A DNA stretch of 9,707 nucleotides from an uncultured Collinsella sp. (GCA_900548075.1 URJD01000055.1:1-9707), one strand, 5' to 3'. Shown: positions 1-7,249, counted from the stretch's first letter. Notes: a model not told the origin generated them from the sequence alone. Translations and numbers: made by a program.

Positions 1-1
1 C

Positions 2-475
2 ATGAACGCCCCCGACGCGCTCCAAAACATCCGCTCAAAACACCCCGTTGCATATTTGGTTCTCTATCTCTTTGTCGGCTGGGCATTGCTGGTTGTCATC
101 ACCCATGCTATGGCCTTTGGAGCAGAACTGCTGATAGCCAGCTCGGACCAGCCCATCGTCAAATGGGAGACGACCGATAAGTGCACCGACGGAACCCGAA
201 CCGTTTACTACAACAGCCCGTCCCTCTACCAAGAGTTCAAGGTCAAGATAAAGGACTTCAAGATTGTCGATGCCGAACCGGGCTCTTTATTGACAATCGG
301 AGCAACCGTCAACGCCGAGCAAGTCGAATACACGGACAGCCATGCGGCGTATCGTATCGACCTCAGCATCCTAGGCCGACCGTCACGCACCTGTCTGCTC
401 GAATGCGATATACGCGGCACCACGTTGCACATGTCCGAAATACAGATGCGCCCGGACAAAGAGATCTCTTCTTGA
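2..475 (+). CDS. Hypothetical membrane-anchored protein (start uncertain)
   Basis: I do not recognise this 157-residue protein. A single hydrophobic segment lies at about residues 16-47 (VAYLVLYLFVGWALLVVITH and following), preceded by a short, weakly basic N-terminus (R11, K13). This suggests one membrane anchor with the remaining 110 or so residues probably outside the cytoplasm. The C-terminal part is a mix of beta-prone stretches and has three cysteines (C61, C131, C135), which could form a disulfide if exported. The ATG lies at base 2, so the ribosome binding site and any earlier start are outside the window; the true N-terminus may be further upstream. A hand count gives about 54% GC, clearly below the neighbours, which hints at accessory or transferred origin. 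It ends 21 bases from the end of convergent dnaX. Function unknown. Confidence 0.6.
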   Translation: MNAPDALQNIRSKHPVAYLVLYLFVGWALLVVITHAMAFGAELLIASSDQPIVKWETTDKCTDGTRTVYYNSPSLYQEFKVKIKDFKIVDAEPGSLLTIGATVNAEQVEYTDSHAAYRIDLSILGRPSRTCLLECDIRGTTLHMSEIQMRPDKEISS

Positions 476-496
476 GCAGTATACCCGCCCGTACAG

Positions 497-2986
497 CTAC
501 TCCACCGGCTTGAAGATGGTGGCCTGACCGAAGACGCTGCGGATGAGGTCTTTGGCCTCGTCCTCGGTCTGCGGGATGCTCGGGGCTGCGCCCTGGTGGC
601 CGAAGGGGCTGCCGGCGCCGGGGTTGGACTCCCAGGGAGCTGCAGGAGCGTCCTCCTCTTTGGGGGCAGCTACAGCGGACTTGGGCGCGGGCGTCGCACC
701 CTGCACGTCGAACGGAGGCAGATCGTCCCCGCTCGCATCGCCAGCGAAGCCGCCGACCATAGCGTCGTCGTAGGGCACCTGCTCGGATTCCCACGGCGCG
801 GACTGCGCGACAGGCTGAGCTTTGGGGGCAGCCGAGCGCTCGGGCGCACGGGGTGCGGGCTCGGTCGGGAGCTTACCCGTGGCAGGAGCGCCGGCGGGGT
901 TGTCGGAGCGTAGCCAGGGGGCTTTGCCCAGGTCAGACGACTTGGGCGCGGGCGAGACGGGCTTGGGCGCGGGTGTCGGAGCAGCCGGTTTGGGCGCCGC
1001 GGGCTTAGGCGCCGACGGGGTCGATGCCGCTACCGACGCCGCTTGCTGCGCTTGCTGCTGCGGCGCGCTGGCGCTCGAGGATACAGGGGCCGCCGAGGAC
1101 ACGGGTTGCGGGTCCGCAGATGCCGCAGCCCGTGCAGATGGAGAATGCTCCTCATGTTGAGGAGCCGGCGTGCCACCCCCATCCAGGACATAGTCGACGG
1201 TACGACGACCGAAGACCGCGCAGACCGTCGGCAGGACCACTGACTGCGTATCGGCGCGACCGAGCATCTTAATGGCAAAAGTCGAACCCGCGGGGAACGA
1301 GACCGTGAGCTTGGAGCCGTCGTCGGCCGTGGCGCGGGAGTTGAGCAAAAGCCCTGCGTAGGAGGCCTGACGAGCCTTGACGCGCTCGACGACCTCGGCC
1401 CATTTGCGCTGGAGCTCGCCGGCGTCCTCGACCGCGGGGGTCTCGGCAGCACCGGCGGCGGCAACCTGGGCGGCATTGTTGGACTGGGGCTTAGGTGCCG
1501 GAGCGGTGGCAGGCGCGGGGGCCGCAACGGGCTGAGGCGTCGGAGCCGGCGCAGGCTGAGGCGCAGGCGCTGCAGGCTTGGAAGCTGACACGGACGCAGA
1601 ACGGGGCGCGGGCTGGGCAGTCGGAACAGCAGCACCACGGTCCCAGGGCATACCTCCCTGGCGCGCGGACGTAGCAGCGGGGGCAGCGGATGCCGCCGGA
1701 GTGGCAGCACGAGCGCCCGAAATGAGCGTCGGCTGTTGGGCAGCAGCGGGTACGGATGCTGCAGGCGCGGCGGCCTGAGCAGCAGCCACGCTCGCCGGCA
1801 CGGCGCCGTTGGCAACCATGGCCTCCAGACGCGCCACGCGCTCGGCCAATGCCTCAATCGTTAAATCAGCCTCGGGACGTGCCAGACGCGTGCAGGCAAT
1901 CTCGAGCACCAGGCGCACGTCGCTCGCGCCCCTCATCTCCAGTGCGGCATCGTCGAGCACCGTCAGCACACGGGCCAGGCGGTCGGCAGGATGCTCGCCA
2001 AAGGCAGCGGCCTCGGCAGCAAGCGCCTCGGCCTGCTCGGAGCCGCCCTCAAACAGCTCGGCACGGGCACCGGCAACGCAGGCAACGTACACGTCACGCA
2101 CATGCGCCACCAGGTCGCGCGTCAGCTCCAGCAGGTCGTTTCCTTCCTCGACCTGCGCACGGATCAGTCCATAGAGCTCGGCAACATCGCGATCGGCAAT
2201 GGCGCGGGCAAACTCGCCCAGGATCTGGTCCGAAACCTCGCCTAAAAGCGAGCGGGCGTCGTCCGCATGCACAGAACCGTTGCCAAAGACGCTCAGTTGC
2301 TCCAGCGTGGACAACGCGTCGCGCATGCCGCCCTTGGCATGGCGCGCCACAATGGCCAGCGCCTCGTCGTCGTAATCGAAGCCCTCCTGCTCGCACACGT
2401 AAGACAGGCGATGCTCGATATCCTCGTTGCCGATGCGGTGGAAATCGAAGCGCTGGCAGCGCGAGAGGATGGTCTCCAGAATCTTTTGCGGGTCGGTGGT
2501 GCACAGCACAAAGATCACGTGTGCCGGCGGCTCCTCGAGCGTCTTGAGCAGCGCGTTGAACGCCGCCGTCGTGAGCATGTGGACCTCGTCGATGATATAG
2601 ATCTTGTACTTGCCGCGCACCGGGGCAAAGTTGACGGAGTTGATGATTTCCTCGCGCACATTGTCCACGCCCGTGCGGGAGGCGGCATCGAGCTCGTAGA
2701 CATCGGGGTGGTTACCCTCGGCAATGAGCTCGCACTCCTCGCAAGTACCGTCGGGCATGCAGCCGCTTGCACCCTCGGCGCGCGCCGCCTCGGCATTGCG
2801 GCACAGCAGCGCCTTGGCCAGGATGCGCGCCATGGTGGTCTTGCCCGTGCCGCGCGGACCGCAGAACAGGTACGCATGGGACAGGCGTCCCTCGGTGATG
2901 GCGTGCTCGAGCGTCGAGACGATATGCTGCTGGCCCACCACGGAGTCGAAGGTGAGCGGGCGATACTTTCGGTACAACGATTCCAT
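497..2986 (-). CDS. dnaX: DNA polymerase III subunit gamma/tau (clamp loader ATPase)
   Basis: DnaX is the AAA+ motor of the clamp loader, which places the beta clamp on primed DNA and links the polymerases to the replisome. The N-terminus MESLYRKYRPLTF is typical of the family. Visible motifs are Walker A GPRGTGKT (43-50), zinc-module cysteines (C62, C76, C82, C85), Walker B IYIIDE (129-134), sensor 1 TT (163-164), the SRC arginine-finger motif (175-177) and a GGMRDALS sensor 2 region. A short helix (about 376-395) is followed by a Pro/Ala-rich linker. A folded block around W529 (about 518-610) resembles the tau C-terminal domain, and a second disordered tail runs to residue 829. The start is the ATG at 2986 because GGGGGAGC lies just upstream of it and the family N-terminus begins there. 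A longer in-frame reading would run through the divergent gene. No A6G-type slippery site was seen, so a separate gamma product by frameshifting is not supported. The usual ybaB-recR neighbours do not follow it. Confidence 0.95.
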   Translation of the reverse strand: MESLYRKYRPLTFDSVVGQQHIVSTLEHAITEGRLSHAYLFCGPRGTGKTTMARILAKALLCRNAEAARAEGASGCMPDGTCEECELIAEGNHPDVYELDAASRTGVDNVREEIINSVNFAPVRGKYKIYIIDEVHMLTTAAFNALLKTLEEPPAHVIFVLCTTDPQKILETILSRCQRFDFHRIGNEDIEHRLSYVCEQEGFDYDDEALAIVARHAKGGMRDALSTLEQLSVFGNGSVHADDARSLLGEVSDQILGEFARAIADRDVAELYGLIRAQVEEGNDLLELTRDLVAHVRDVYVACVAGARAELFEGGSEQAEALAAEAAAFGEHPADRLARVLTVLDDAALEMRGASDVRLVLEIACTRLARPEADLTIEALAERVARLEAMVANGAVPASVAAAQAAAPAASVPAAAQQPTLISGARAATPAASAAPAATSARQGGMPWDRGAAVPTAQPAPRSASVSASKPAAPAPQPAPAPTPQPVAAPAPATAPAPKPQSNNAAQVAAAGAAETPAVEDAGELQRKWAEVVERVKARQASYAGLLLNSRATADDGSKLTVSFPAGSTFAIKMLGRADTQSVVLPTVCAVFGRRTVDYVLDGGGTPAPQHEEHSPSARAAASADPQPVSSAAPVSSSASAPQQQAQQAASVAASTPSAPKPAAPKPAAPTPAPKPVSPAPKSSDLGKAPWLRSDNPAGAPATGKLPTEPAPRAPERSAAPKAQPVAQSAPWESEQVPYDDAMVGGFAGDASGDDLPPFDVQGATPAPKSAVAAPKEEDAPAAPWESNPGAGSPFGHQGAAPSIPQTEDEAKDLIRSVFGQATIFKPVE

Positions 2987-3101
2987 GGGTGCTCCCCCGG
3001 GTATACTGAGTCTTGTTGCCGCGACGGCCATGCGGTCGCACGGCATACTGCATTCATAATAACCCGTACGGCGAGCCCGCCGCGATAGGAGTCTAAAGAG
3101 C
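2987..3101. promoter_or_regulatory. Divergent promoter region between dnaX and the YcxB-like gene
   Basis: These 115 bases separate two divergent start codons, so both promoters should lie here. The only AT-rich island is at 3052-3063. It reads CATAAT (3055-3060) on the plus strand and TATTAT (3061-3056) on the minus strand, each five of six bases from a consensus -10. The two could be overlapping -10 elements of a bidirectional promoter. Neither has a good -35 at 16-18 bases, so activity is inferred. The plus-strand gene has AGGAG at 3087-3091, 10 bases before its ATG; dnaX has GGGGGAGC just before its ATG. Confidence 0.45.
3017..3045. repeat. Imperfect inverted repeat in the dnaX divergent region
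   Basis: TGCCGCGAC at 3017-3025 pairs with GTCG-CA-CGGCA at 3035-3045, leaving a 2-base bulge (3039-3040) and a 9-base loop. The repeat overlaps the -35 position of the plus-strand promoter candidate and would lie in the 5' leader of dnaX if that gene starts from the minus-strand -10 candidate. It could be a protein binding site or a leader hairpin. In GC-rich DNA a repeat of this size can also arise by chance. Confidence 0.3.
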
Positions 3102-3818
3102 ATGGCAGACGCAGAGAGCAACCTCGTTCCCTCCGAAGCAGCCGACCAGGTCGAGGTCGCGCTCGAGGAGCAGGCCGCAGCCGACGACGGCATCCTGTAC
3201 CTCAACGAGTACCAGTACGAAAACGACCTGGTCACCGACTTCGCACGCCTGGTCGCCTCGCCCAGGCGTCGCGGCTCGCTGTATGTCGCCGCCGCGATTG
3301 CCGCGCTCATCGGCATCGGCATGCTGGTGGCCGGCGGCAACTGGATCAAGTTTGGCGTCGTCCTGATCGTATTCGGCGCCTTTTTGGCCTGGTGGAGCAA
3401 AAACCTGCACCACACGCTCGCCCGCGACTTTATCGACGCCGTCGAGGCCGACGAGTCCATGGGTGGCCGCTATCGCCGCGTCGCCGCCAACGAGGACGGC
3501 CTGATGGTTTGGGGCAAGAGCGGCAAGTCGCAGTTCTTCCCGTTTGACAAGCTCGACCACGTACTCGACGGCGAGCGCATCTTTGTGGCCATGTTCGCCG
3601 ACCAGGGCGTGACGATCCCCAAGGACACCTTCGTCCGTGGCGATGCCGAGCAGTTTGGCACCTTCCTTAAGGCACGCATCAACAAAAAACTCCGCATCGA
3701 GACCAAGAAGAAGAAAATGAAGGCCGAGAAGGCCGCCGCCGAGGCCAAGCAGGGCGACAAGCCCCAGGAGACCAAGGGCAAGCAGCGCAAGCAGAAGAAG
3801 AACAAGAAGAAGCGCTAA
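3102..3818 (+). CDS. YcxB-like membrane protein with Lys-rich tail
   Basis: This 238-residue protein has an acidic N-terminus (1-30), two adjacent membrane helices (about 58-77 and 81-98) forming a hairpin, then a soluble domain (about 122-195). That domain's pattern (DGLMVWGKSGKSQFFPFDKL, then a segment ending in IPKDTF) resembles the YcxB-like C-terminal domain, which adopts a PH-like fold in small bacterial membrane proteins of unknown function. After residue 195 comes a tail made mostly of Lys, Ala, Glu and Gln, ending KKNKKKR. Both ends are predicted cytoplasmic because the tail is strongly positive and the helices form a hairpin; the tail could touch phospholipid, nucleic acid or ribosomes. 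The start is supported by AGGAG (3087-3091), 10 bases before the ATG. It is transcribed divergently from dnaX and sits 144 bases before the kinase operon. The family call is by pattern only. Confidence 0.7.
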   Translation: MADAESNLVPSEAADQVEVALEEQAAADDGILYLNEYQYENDLVTDFARLVASPRRRGSLYVAAAIAALIGIGMLVAGGNWIKFGVVLIVFGAFLAWWSKNLHHTLARDFIDAVEADESMGGRYRRVAANEDGLMVWGKSGKSQFFPFDKLDHVLDGERIFVAMFADQGVTIPKDTFVRGDAEQFGTFLKARINKKLRIETKKKKMKAEKAAAEAKQGDKPQETKGKQRKQKKNKKKR

Positions 3819-3873
3819 GGCCAAGCCAGACAGGCAGCCTCGCATCCCGCTATCCTCCCCATGCACCCGAGCG

Positions 3874-3882
3874 TGCTACACT
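3874..3882 (+). promoter_or_regulatory. Extended -10 promoter for the kinase-fha-pstP-rodA operon
   Basis: TGCTACACT matches the extended -10 form TGn-TACACT, with four of six bases of TATAAT including the key A and final T. No good -35 is seen 17 bases upstream, as is common for extended -10 promoters. Transcription would begin near 3889, giving a leader of about 74 bases before the kinase ATG. This is the best promoter candidate in the 144-base gap 3819-3962. No clear Rho-independent terminator for the upstream gene was found there. Confidence 0.45.
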
Positions 3883-3962
3883 AGCAGCATCTATGCCACC
3901 GCGAACGGCTCGGCTCCGCGCCCGCCACTCGCAAACGAACTTTAAACGCACGAGGGTTGGCC

Positions 3963-5816
3963 ATGCCGCTTTTCTCGCAACATACCGCCCGGTTCTCGCC
4001 GGACGTTCCCTTGGAGGGCACCAGCTCTCGCGAGCTGCTCAAGCGGTACCAGCCGCTCGAGACACTTGCGACCGGCGGTTTTGGCTCCATCGAGATCTGC
4101 CGCGACACGCACCTGCGCCGCCGCGTCGCCATTAAGCGCATCCCCCTTATCAACGGTGCCGGCATGCCCGCCAGCGACATCATGGATGTCCTGCGCGAGG
4201 CGCACACTGCCGCCATGCTTCAACATCCCAACATCGTGCAGGTCATCGACTTTACGCACGACACAGCCTATGCCTACCTGGTTATGGAATATGTCGATGG
4301 CATGTCGCTGGCCGAGTTTTTGCACCGCGTGGACGGCCACTCACTTACCTTTGACGAGGCCGCGGCCATTGCCGATGCCCTGGGCCAGGCGCTCACCTTC
4401 GCCCACAGTAATGGCGTACTCCACCTGGACATTAAGCCCGCCAACGTGCTCATCGACCACTCGGGCAATGTAAAGCTCACCGACTTTGGCATGGCGCGAC
4501 TGTCGTCTGCCGGTGGCTTTGGCGGCTCACGCGGCGGCACCATCGGCTACATGCCGCCCGAGCAGCTCGATATCGAGACCGGCACGGTCGACGAACGCGC
4601 CGATGTCTTCGCCCTTGCCTGCGTTATCTATGAGGGCCTGTGCGGCAGCGCTCCCTTTATGGCGGCCACGCCCGCCGACTCGCTCGACCGCATCATCGGC
4701 GGCGCCACCTATCCCAGCGAGCTGATACCACACTTTCCCCCGGGAGCCGAGGCCACGCTCATGAGTGCACTCTCCCCCATGCCGCAGGACCGCCCCAGCA
4801 GCATCGAGGCATTTTGCGACCAGCTCCTTGCCGGTCTGGGCAGCGTGCGCGAAGGCCGTCGCAGCCTGGAGCAAATGGTTGGCGAACTTTCGGATGACGA
4901 GCAGGAGCTCGACGATATCGAGCCGTCGCACTACGAGGACGACGCCATCGAGGTCGACCCCGCACTCGGCTGGGCGGGCACGCGCTGGAGCCATGCGCGC
5001 GACTACACCATGCGCACTATCTCGGCGCTAACGTACGGCACCTTTAGCTTTTTGCTGATGCAAACGGCCGGGGTCGCGGCGCTTCCCGGCCTGGTCATTG
5101 CGGCCATCGCGATCGGAGCGGCGGCTGGCCTGGCCCCCCAAATTGGCTCGGCCATCTCGGCTGTGGGCTTTTTGGTGCTCATGGCCAACGCCACCATGCA
5201 GGCACAGGGCATCCTGTCGATGCTGCCCATCGCGGTGATCTTTGCCGCCGCCATGTCCGGTTGGTGGATCGCCTGGGGTCGCACCGAGACTGCCGCGAGC
5301 GCCACGCTCACCTGTGCACTCGCGCTTGGCTGTCTGACCGGCAATACCTTCCTGGCAGCTGGGGTCGCCGCCGGCGTCGCGTCATTTTGGCTCGGCCCGG
5401 CAAGCGCCGCCGCGGCAACGGGCATTGGCGCGCTTTTTGCCCGTCTGGCCACGGTCGCGCTTTCAGCCGGAGGCGTGCTGGGGCTCGGTAACGTTGCCGC
5501 AGCGCTGGGAGACCCGCTCCTTTGGGCTGCCTTTGTGCTGGTCGCGGCAACTGCCGCAGCGTCATCCGCGCTGCTCAATGCCCATGCCAAGCGTGCCGAT
5601 CAGGGCTCAAACCTTGCCGCAATCGCCGCCATCGCTGTCACCGGCATCGGCTGCGCAGCGGCGTCCTGTCTTGCACACCATATGGAAATTGCCAGCCTTG
5701 CAGCCGCGGTCATCGCCAAGGCGGCGGTTGCGGGAATCCTATCCTCTATAATCGTTGGGATATGCCTATATTTGCTCGGATACCAAAGAACCTATACGGA
5801 GAGTGATCTTTCGTGA
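3963..5816 (+). CDS. Membrane Ser/Thr protein kinase, Hanks type, multi-pass tail
   Basis: This 617-residue protein has an N-terminal eukaryotic-like kinase domain (about 29-290). Landmarks are the Gly-rich loop ATGGFGS (36-42), VAIK with ATP-binding K58, helix C glutamate E79, catalytic loop HLDIKPAN (154-161; D156, K158, N161), DFG (174-176), GTIGYMPPEQ (192-201), D214 and R277. The usual Arg of HRD is Leu155, so it is a non-RD kinase. The activation segment is Gly/Ser-rich with one Thr (T193) and lacks the paired Thr of PknB. An acidic linker (310-333) leads to about 9-10 hydrophobic helices (353-610) rich in Ala and Gly. There are no PASTA repeats or other extracytoplasmic sensor. The ATG at 3963 is preferred to the in-frame TTG at 3957 because GAGGG (3952-3956) is 6 bases before the ATG but abuts the TTG. 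It overlaps the next gene by 4 bases. Substrates probably include the FHA proteins and cell-wall factors encoded downstream (inferred). Confidence 0.9.
   Translation: MPLFSQHTARFSPDVPLEGTSSRELLKRYQPLETLATGGFGSIEICRDTHLRRRVAIKRIPLINGAGMPASDIMDVLREAHTAAMLQHPNIVQVIDFTHDTAYAYLVMEYVDGMSLAEFLHRVDGHSLTFDEAAAIADALGQALTFAHSNGVLHLDIKPANVLIDHSGNVKLTDFGMARLSSAGGFGGSRGGTIGYMPPEQLDIETGTVDERADVFALACVIYEGLCGSAPFMAATPADSLDRIIGGATYPSELIPHFPPGAEATLMSALSPMPQDRPSSIEAFCDQLLAGLGSVREGRRSLEQMVGELSDDEQELDDIEPSHYEDDAIEVDPALGWAGTRWSHARDYTMRTISALTYGTFSFLLMQTAGVAALPGLVIAAIAIGAAAGLAPQIGSAISAVGFLVLMANATMQAQGILSMLPIAVIFAAAMSGWWIAWGRTETAASATLTCALALGCLTGNTFLAAGVAAGVASFWLGPASAAAATGIGALFARLATVALSAGGVLGLGNVAAALGDPLLWAAFVLVAATAAASSALLNAHAKRADQGSNLAAIAAIAVTGIGCAAASCLAHHMEIASLAAAVIAKAAVAGILSSIIVGICLYLLGYQRTYTESDLS
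5747..5752 (+). promoter_or_regulatory. Perfect TATAAT inside the kinase 3' end; possible internal promoter
   Basis: An exact TATAAT lies in the last codons of the kinase gene, within an AT-rich patch using rare codons (ATA, CTA) in an otherwise GC-rich region. Transcription would start about 50-55 bases before the fhaA-like start. The -35 match is poor: TTGCGG at 5728-5733 is only 13 bases away. It could let fhaA and downstream genes be transcribed without the kinase, but coding chance is also possible. Confidence 0.3.
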
Positions 5817-6826
5817 ACTTCCTGAACATCTTCGAGGACCACGTGGCCGGCATCTTCGGTGCCACCCGTGCCCCGTTCTCCTTTAAGAAGCTTGCCAAGC
5901 AGGCCGCTCGCGACATGGAGGATCAGACTCTGGTGATCAACGGCGTCAACACGGCGCCGGCACTCTATACCATCCTTATCGCCGCCGACGACGATCCCAT
6001 GCTCGCCCCGTTCTACCCCGAGCTTTCGCGCGAGGTCCGCGAGTTTGTGAAGGCGCAGGCCGAAAAGCGCCGCTATGTCTTTGTCGGCGAGCCCCTCGTG
6101 CGCTTCATGATCGATCCGCAGCTGCGCGCCGGCAAGTTCTCGGTCTTTGCCGAGAACGTCGATGCCCCCACGCTCGGCCGCCTGTACGAAGAAGAGCGCG
6201 CCTATCAAAACGGCCTGGGCCAGAACAACTCCGCGGCAAGCCGTGCCGCCAGCGCCCCGCGCGCCGGCCAGCAGCAGTTTGCTGCCCCGCAGCAACAGCG
6301 CCCCGCCGCCATGCCCCAGCAGCAGCCGACGCCTCGCGCCGCCGCTCCCGACCCGCTTGCCGTGGCAGACCCCTTCGCGCCTAGCGTCCCCGACCCCGCC
6401 GCCGCACCCATCCCGGTGCCGCAGACCGTCTCGCGCGACGCGCTTGCCGGCATGGGCGGAGCCGCCGCGACCGGTGCCGCCGTGGGCCTAGGCGCCGCAG
6501 CCGGCATCGCCTCCAACATGGCGAGCACTCGCGCCCCGCAGCGCCCGCTCGCCCAGCTCGTCGACGTCGTGAGCGGCGAGAGCCATAGCATCACCTCCGC
6601 ACAGGTGACCATCGGTCGCGAGCGCTCGGTTTCCGACATTGCCCTGCGCGACCCCAACGTGTCGCGCCGTCACGCCCAGCTCACCTTTACGGGCTCGGAT
6701 TGGTCGATCGAGGACCTCAATTCCACCAACGGCACACTCGTCAACAACCGCCGCATTACGCGCTGCCCGCTGCGCAACGGCGATCTGCTGACGTTTGGCC
6801 TGAGTACCTTTGAATTTAGGGGATAG
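5813..6826 (+). CDS. fhaA: FhaA-like protein: DUF3662-type N-terminus plus C-terminal FHA domain
   Basis: This is a 337-residue cytoplasmic scaffold that reads phospho-Thr marks. Residues 1-118 (MNFLNIFEDHVAGIFG, then a helical block ending near FVGEPLVRFMIDPQL) match the N-terminal domain of actinobacterial FhaA. A Gln/Pro/Ala-rich linker follows (about 135-208), then a Gly/Ala-rich stretch (211-235). The FHA domain (about 247-337) has GRE (268-270), SRRH (284-287) and NSTNGT (303-308), the phospho-Thr-binding motifs. In mycobacteria FhaA binds phosphorylated partners in peptidoglycan synthesis such as the MviN flippase; a similar role is inferred here. The GTG start at 5813 overlaps the kinase stop (GTGA) and has GGAGAG (5798-5803) 9 bases upstream, implying translational coupling. 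FhaB follows after 6 bases. Confidence 0.88.
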   Translation: MNFLNIFEDHVAGIFGATRAPFSFKKLAKQAARDMEDQTLVINGVNTAPALYTILIAADDDPMLAPFYPELSREVREFVKAQAEKRRYVFVGEPLVRFMIDPQLRAGKFSVFAENVDAPTLGRLYEEERAYQNGLGQNNSAASRAASAPRAGQQQFAAPQQQRPAAMPQQQPTPRAAAPDPLAVADPFAPSVPDPAAAPIPVPQTVSRDALAGMGGAAATGAAVGLGAAAGIASNMASTRAPQRPLAQLVDVVSGESHSITSAQVTIGRERSVSDIALRDPNVSRRHAQLTFTGSDWSIEDLNSTNGTLVNNRRITRCPLRNGDLLTFGLSTFEFRG

Positions 6827-6832
6827 TCGCTT

Positions 6833-7249
6833 ATGAACATCGATATCGTCCTTTTTGCAGGCCGCATCGTCCTGGTCGCCCTGCTCTATATCTTCCTGTT
6901 CGCCGTCATGAAGACCGGCGTGGGACTTGTGCGCGGACAGCGCCGCGACTCGGCCATTTGGACGATCGATGTGGACAAGGGTCCGCGCGGCATCCGCGGC
7001 ATCCACGTAGACATGCTCGGCCCCGTCATCGTCGGCCGCTCGCCGTCTTCGGACATCTGCATCAACGAGCCGTTTGTCTCGGCCTCGCATGCGCGCTTTT
7101 CGCTGCAGGGCCCGGCGCTCATCATCGAGGACCTCAACTCGCTTAACGGCACGCTCGTCAACGGCCGCCAGCTCGTGGAGCCCGCGACGCTGCGTGAGGG
7201 CGACGAAGTCCAGATTGGCGACGTGGTCATGAAGGTGAACCGTCGATGA
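6833..7249 (+). CDS. fhaB: FhaB-like membrane-anchored FHA protein
   Basis: This 138-residue protein has one N-terminal membrane helix (about 8-28), a short basic juxtamembrane region (R34-R38) and one FHA domain (about 55-136). Motifs are VGRS (67-70), SASH (83-86) and NSLNGT (102-107). The Arg pair seen in FhaA (SRRH) is replaced by Ala84-Ser85, although the Ser and His are kept, so peptide preference may differ. In mycobacteria the equivalent protein, FhaB/FipA, is a phosphorylated partner of division proteins. The size and the order after fhaA and before the phosphatase match that family. AGGGGA (6818-6823) lies 9 bases before the ATG. Its stop overlaps the phosphatase start (ATGA, 7246-7249). 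Confidence 0.88.
   Translation: MNIDIVLFAGRIVLVALLYIFLFAVMKTGVGLVRGQRRDSAIWTIDVDKGPRGIRGIHVDMLGPVIVGRSPSSDICINEPFVSASHARFSLQGPALIIEDLNSLNGTLVNGRQLVEPATLREGDEVQIGDVVMKVNRR

Noticed and set aside
461..496. Terminator between the convergent genes
   Set aside because: Only a short GAGATCTC palindrome without a T tract is present.
497..2986. Programmed frameshift site for a gamma form of DnaX
   Set aside because: No A-rich slippery heptamer was found on the coding strand of the linker.
1756..3088. Long plus-strand open frames antisense to dnaX (for example 1756-2547 and 2267-3088)
   Set aside because: These are products of GC-rich codon bias opposite a certain gene; their sequences are Arg/Ala/His-rich with no recognisable domains or ribosome binding sites.
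2987..3460. In-frame upstream extension of dnaX giving a 987-residue protein
   Set aside because: It would overlap the divergent YcxB-like gene; the family N-terminus and the ribosome binding site both sit at 2986.
3093..3866. Minus-strand open frame of 257 codons over the YcxB-like gene
   Set aside because: Its Leu runs are simply the complement of the Lys-rich tail; no start signal supports it.
3907..3922. Possible hairpin before the kinase gene (GGCTCGG/CCGCGCC)
   Set aside because: The loop would be only 2 bases with a mismatch and no following T run, so neither a terminator nor a convincing riboswitch.
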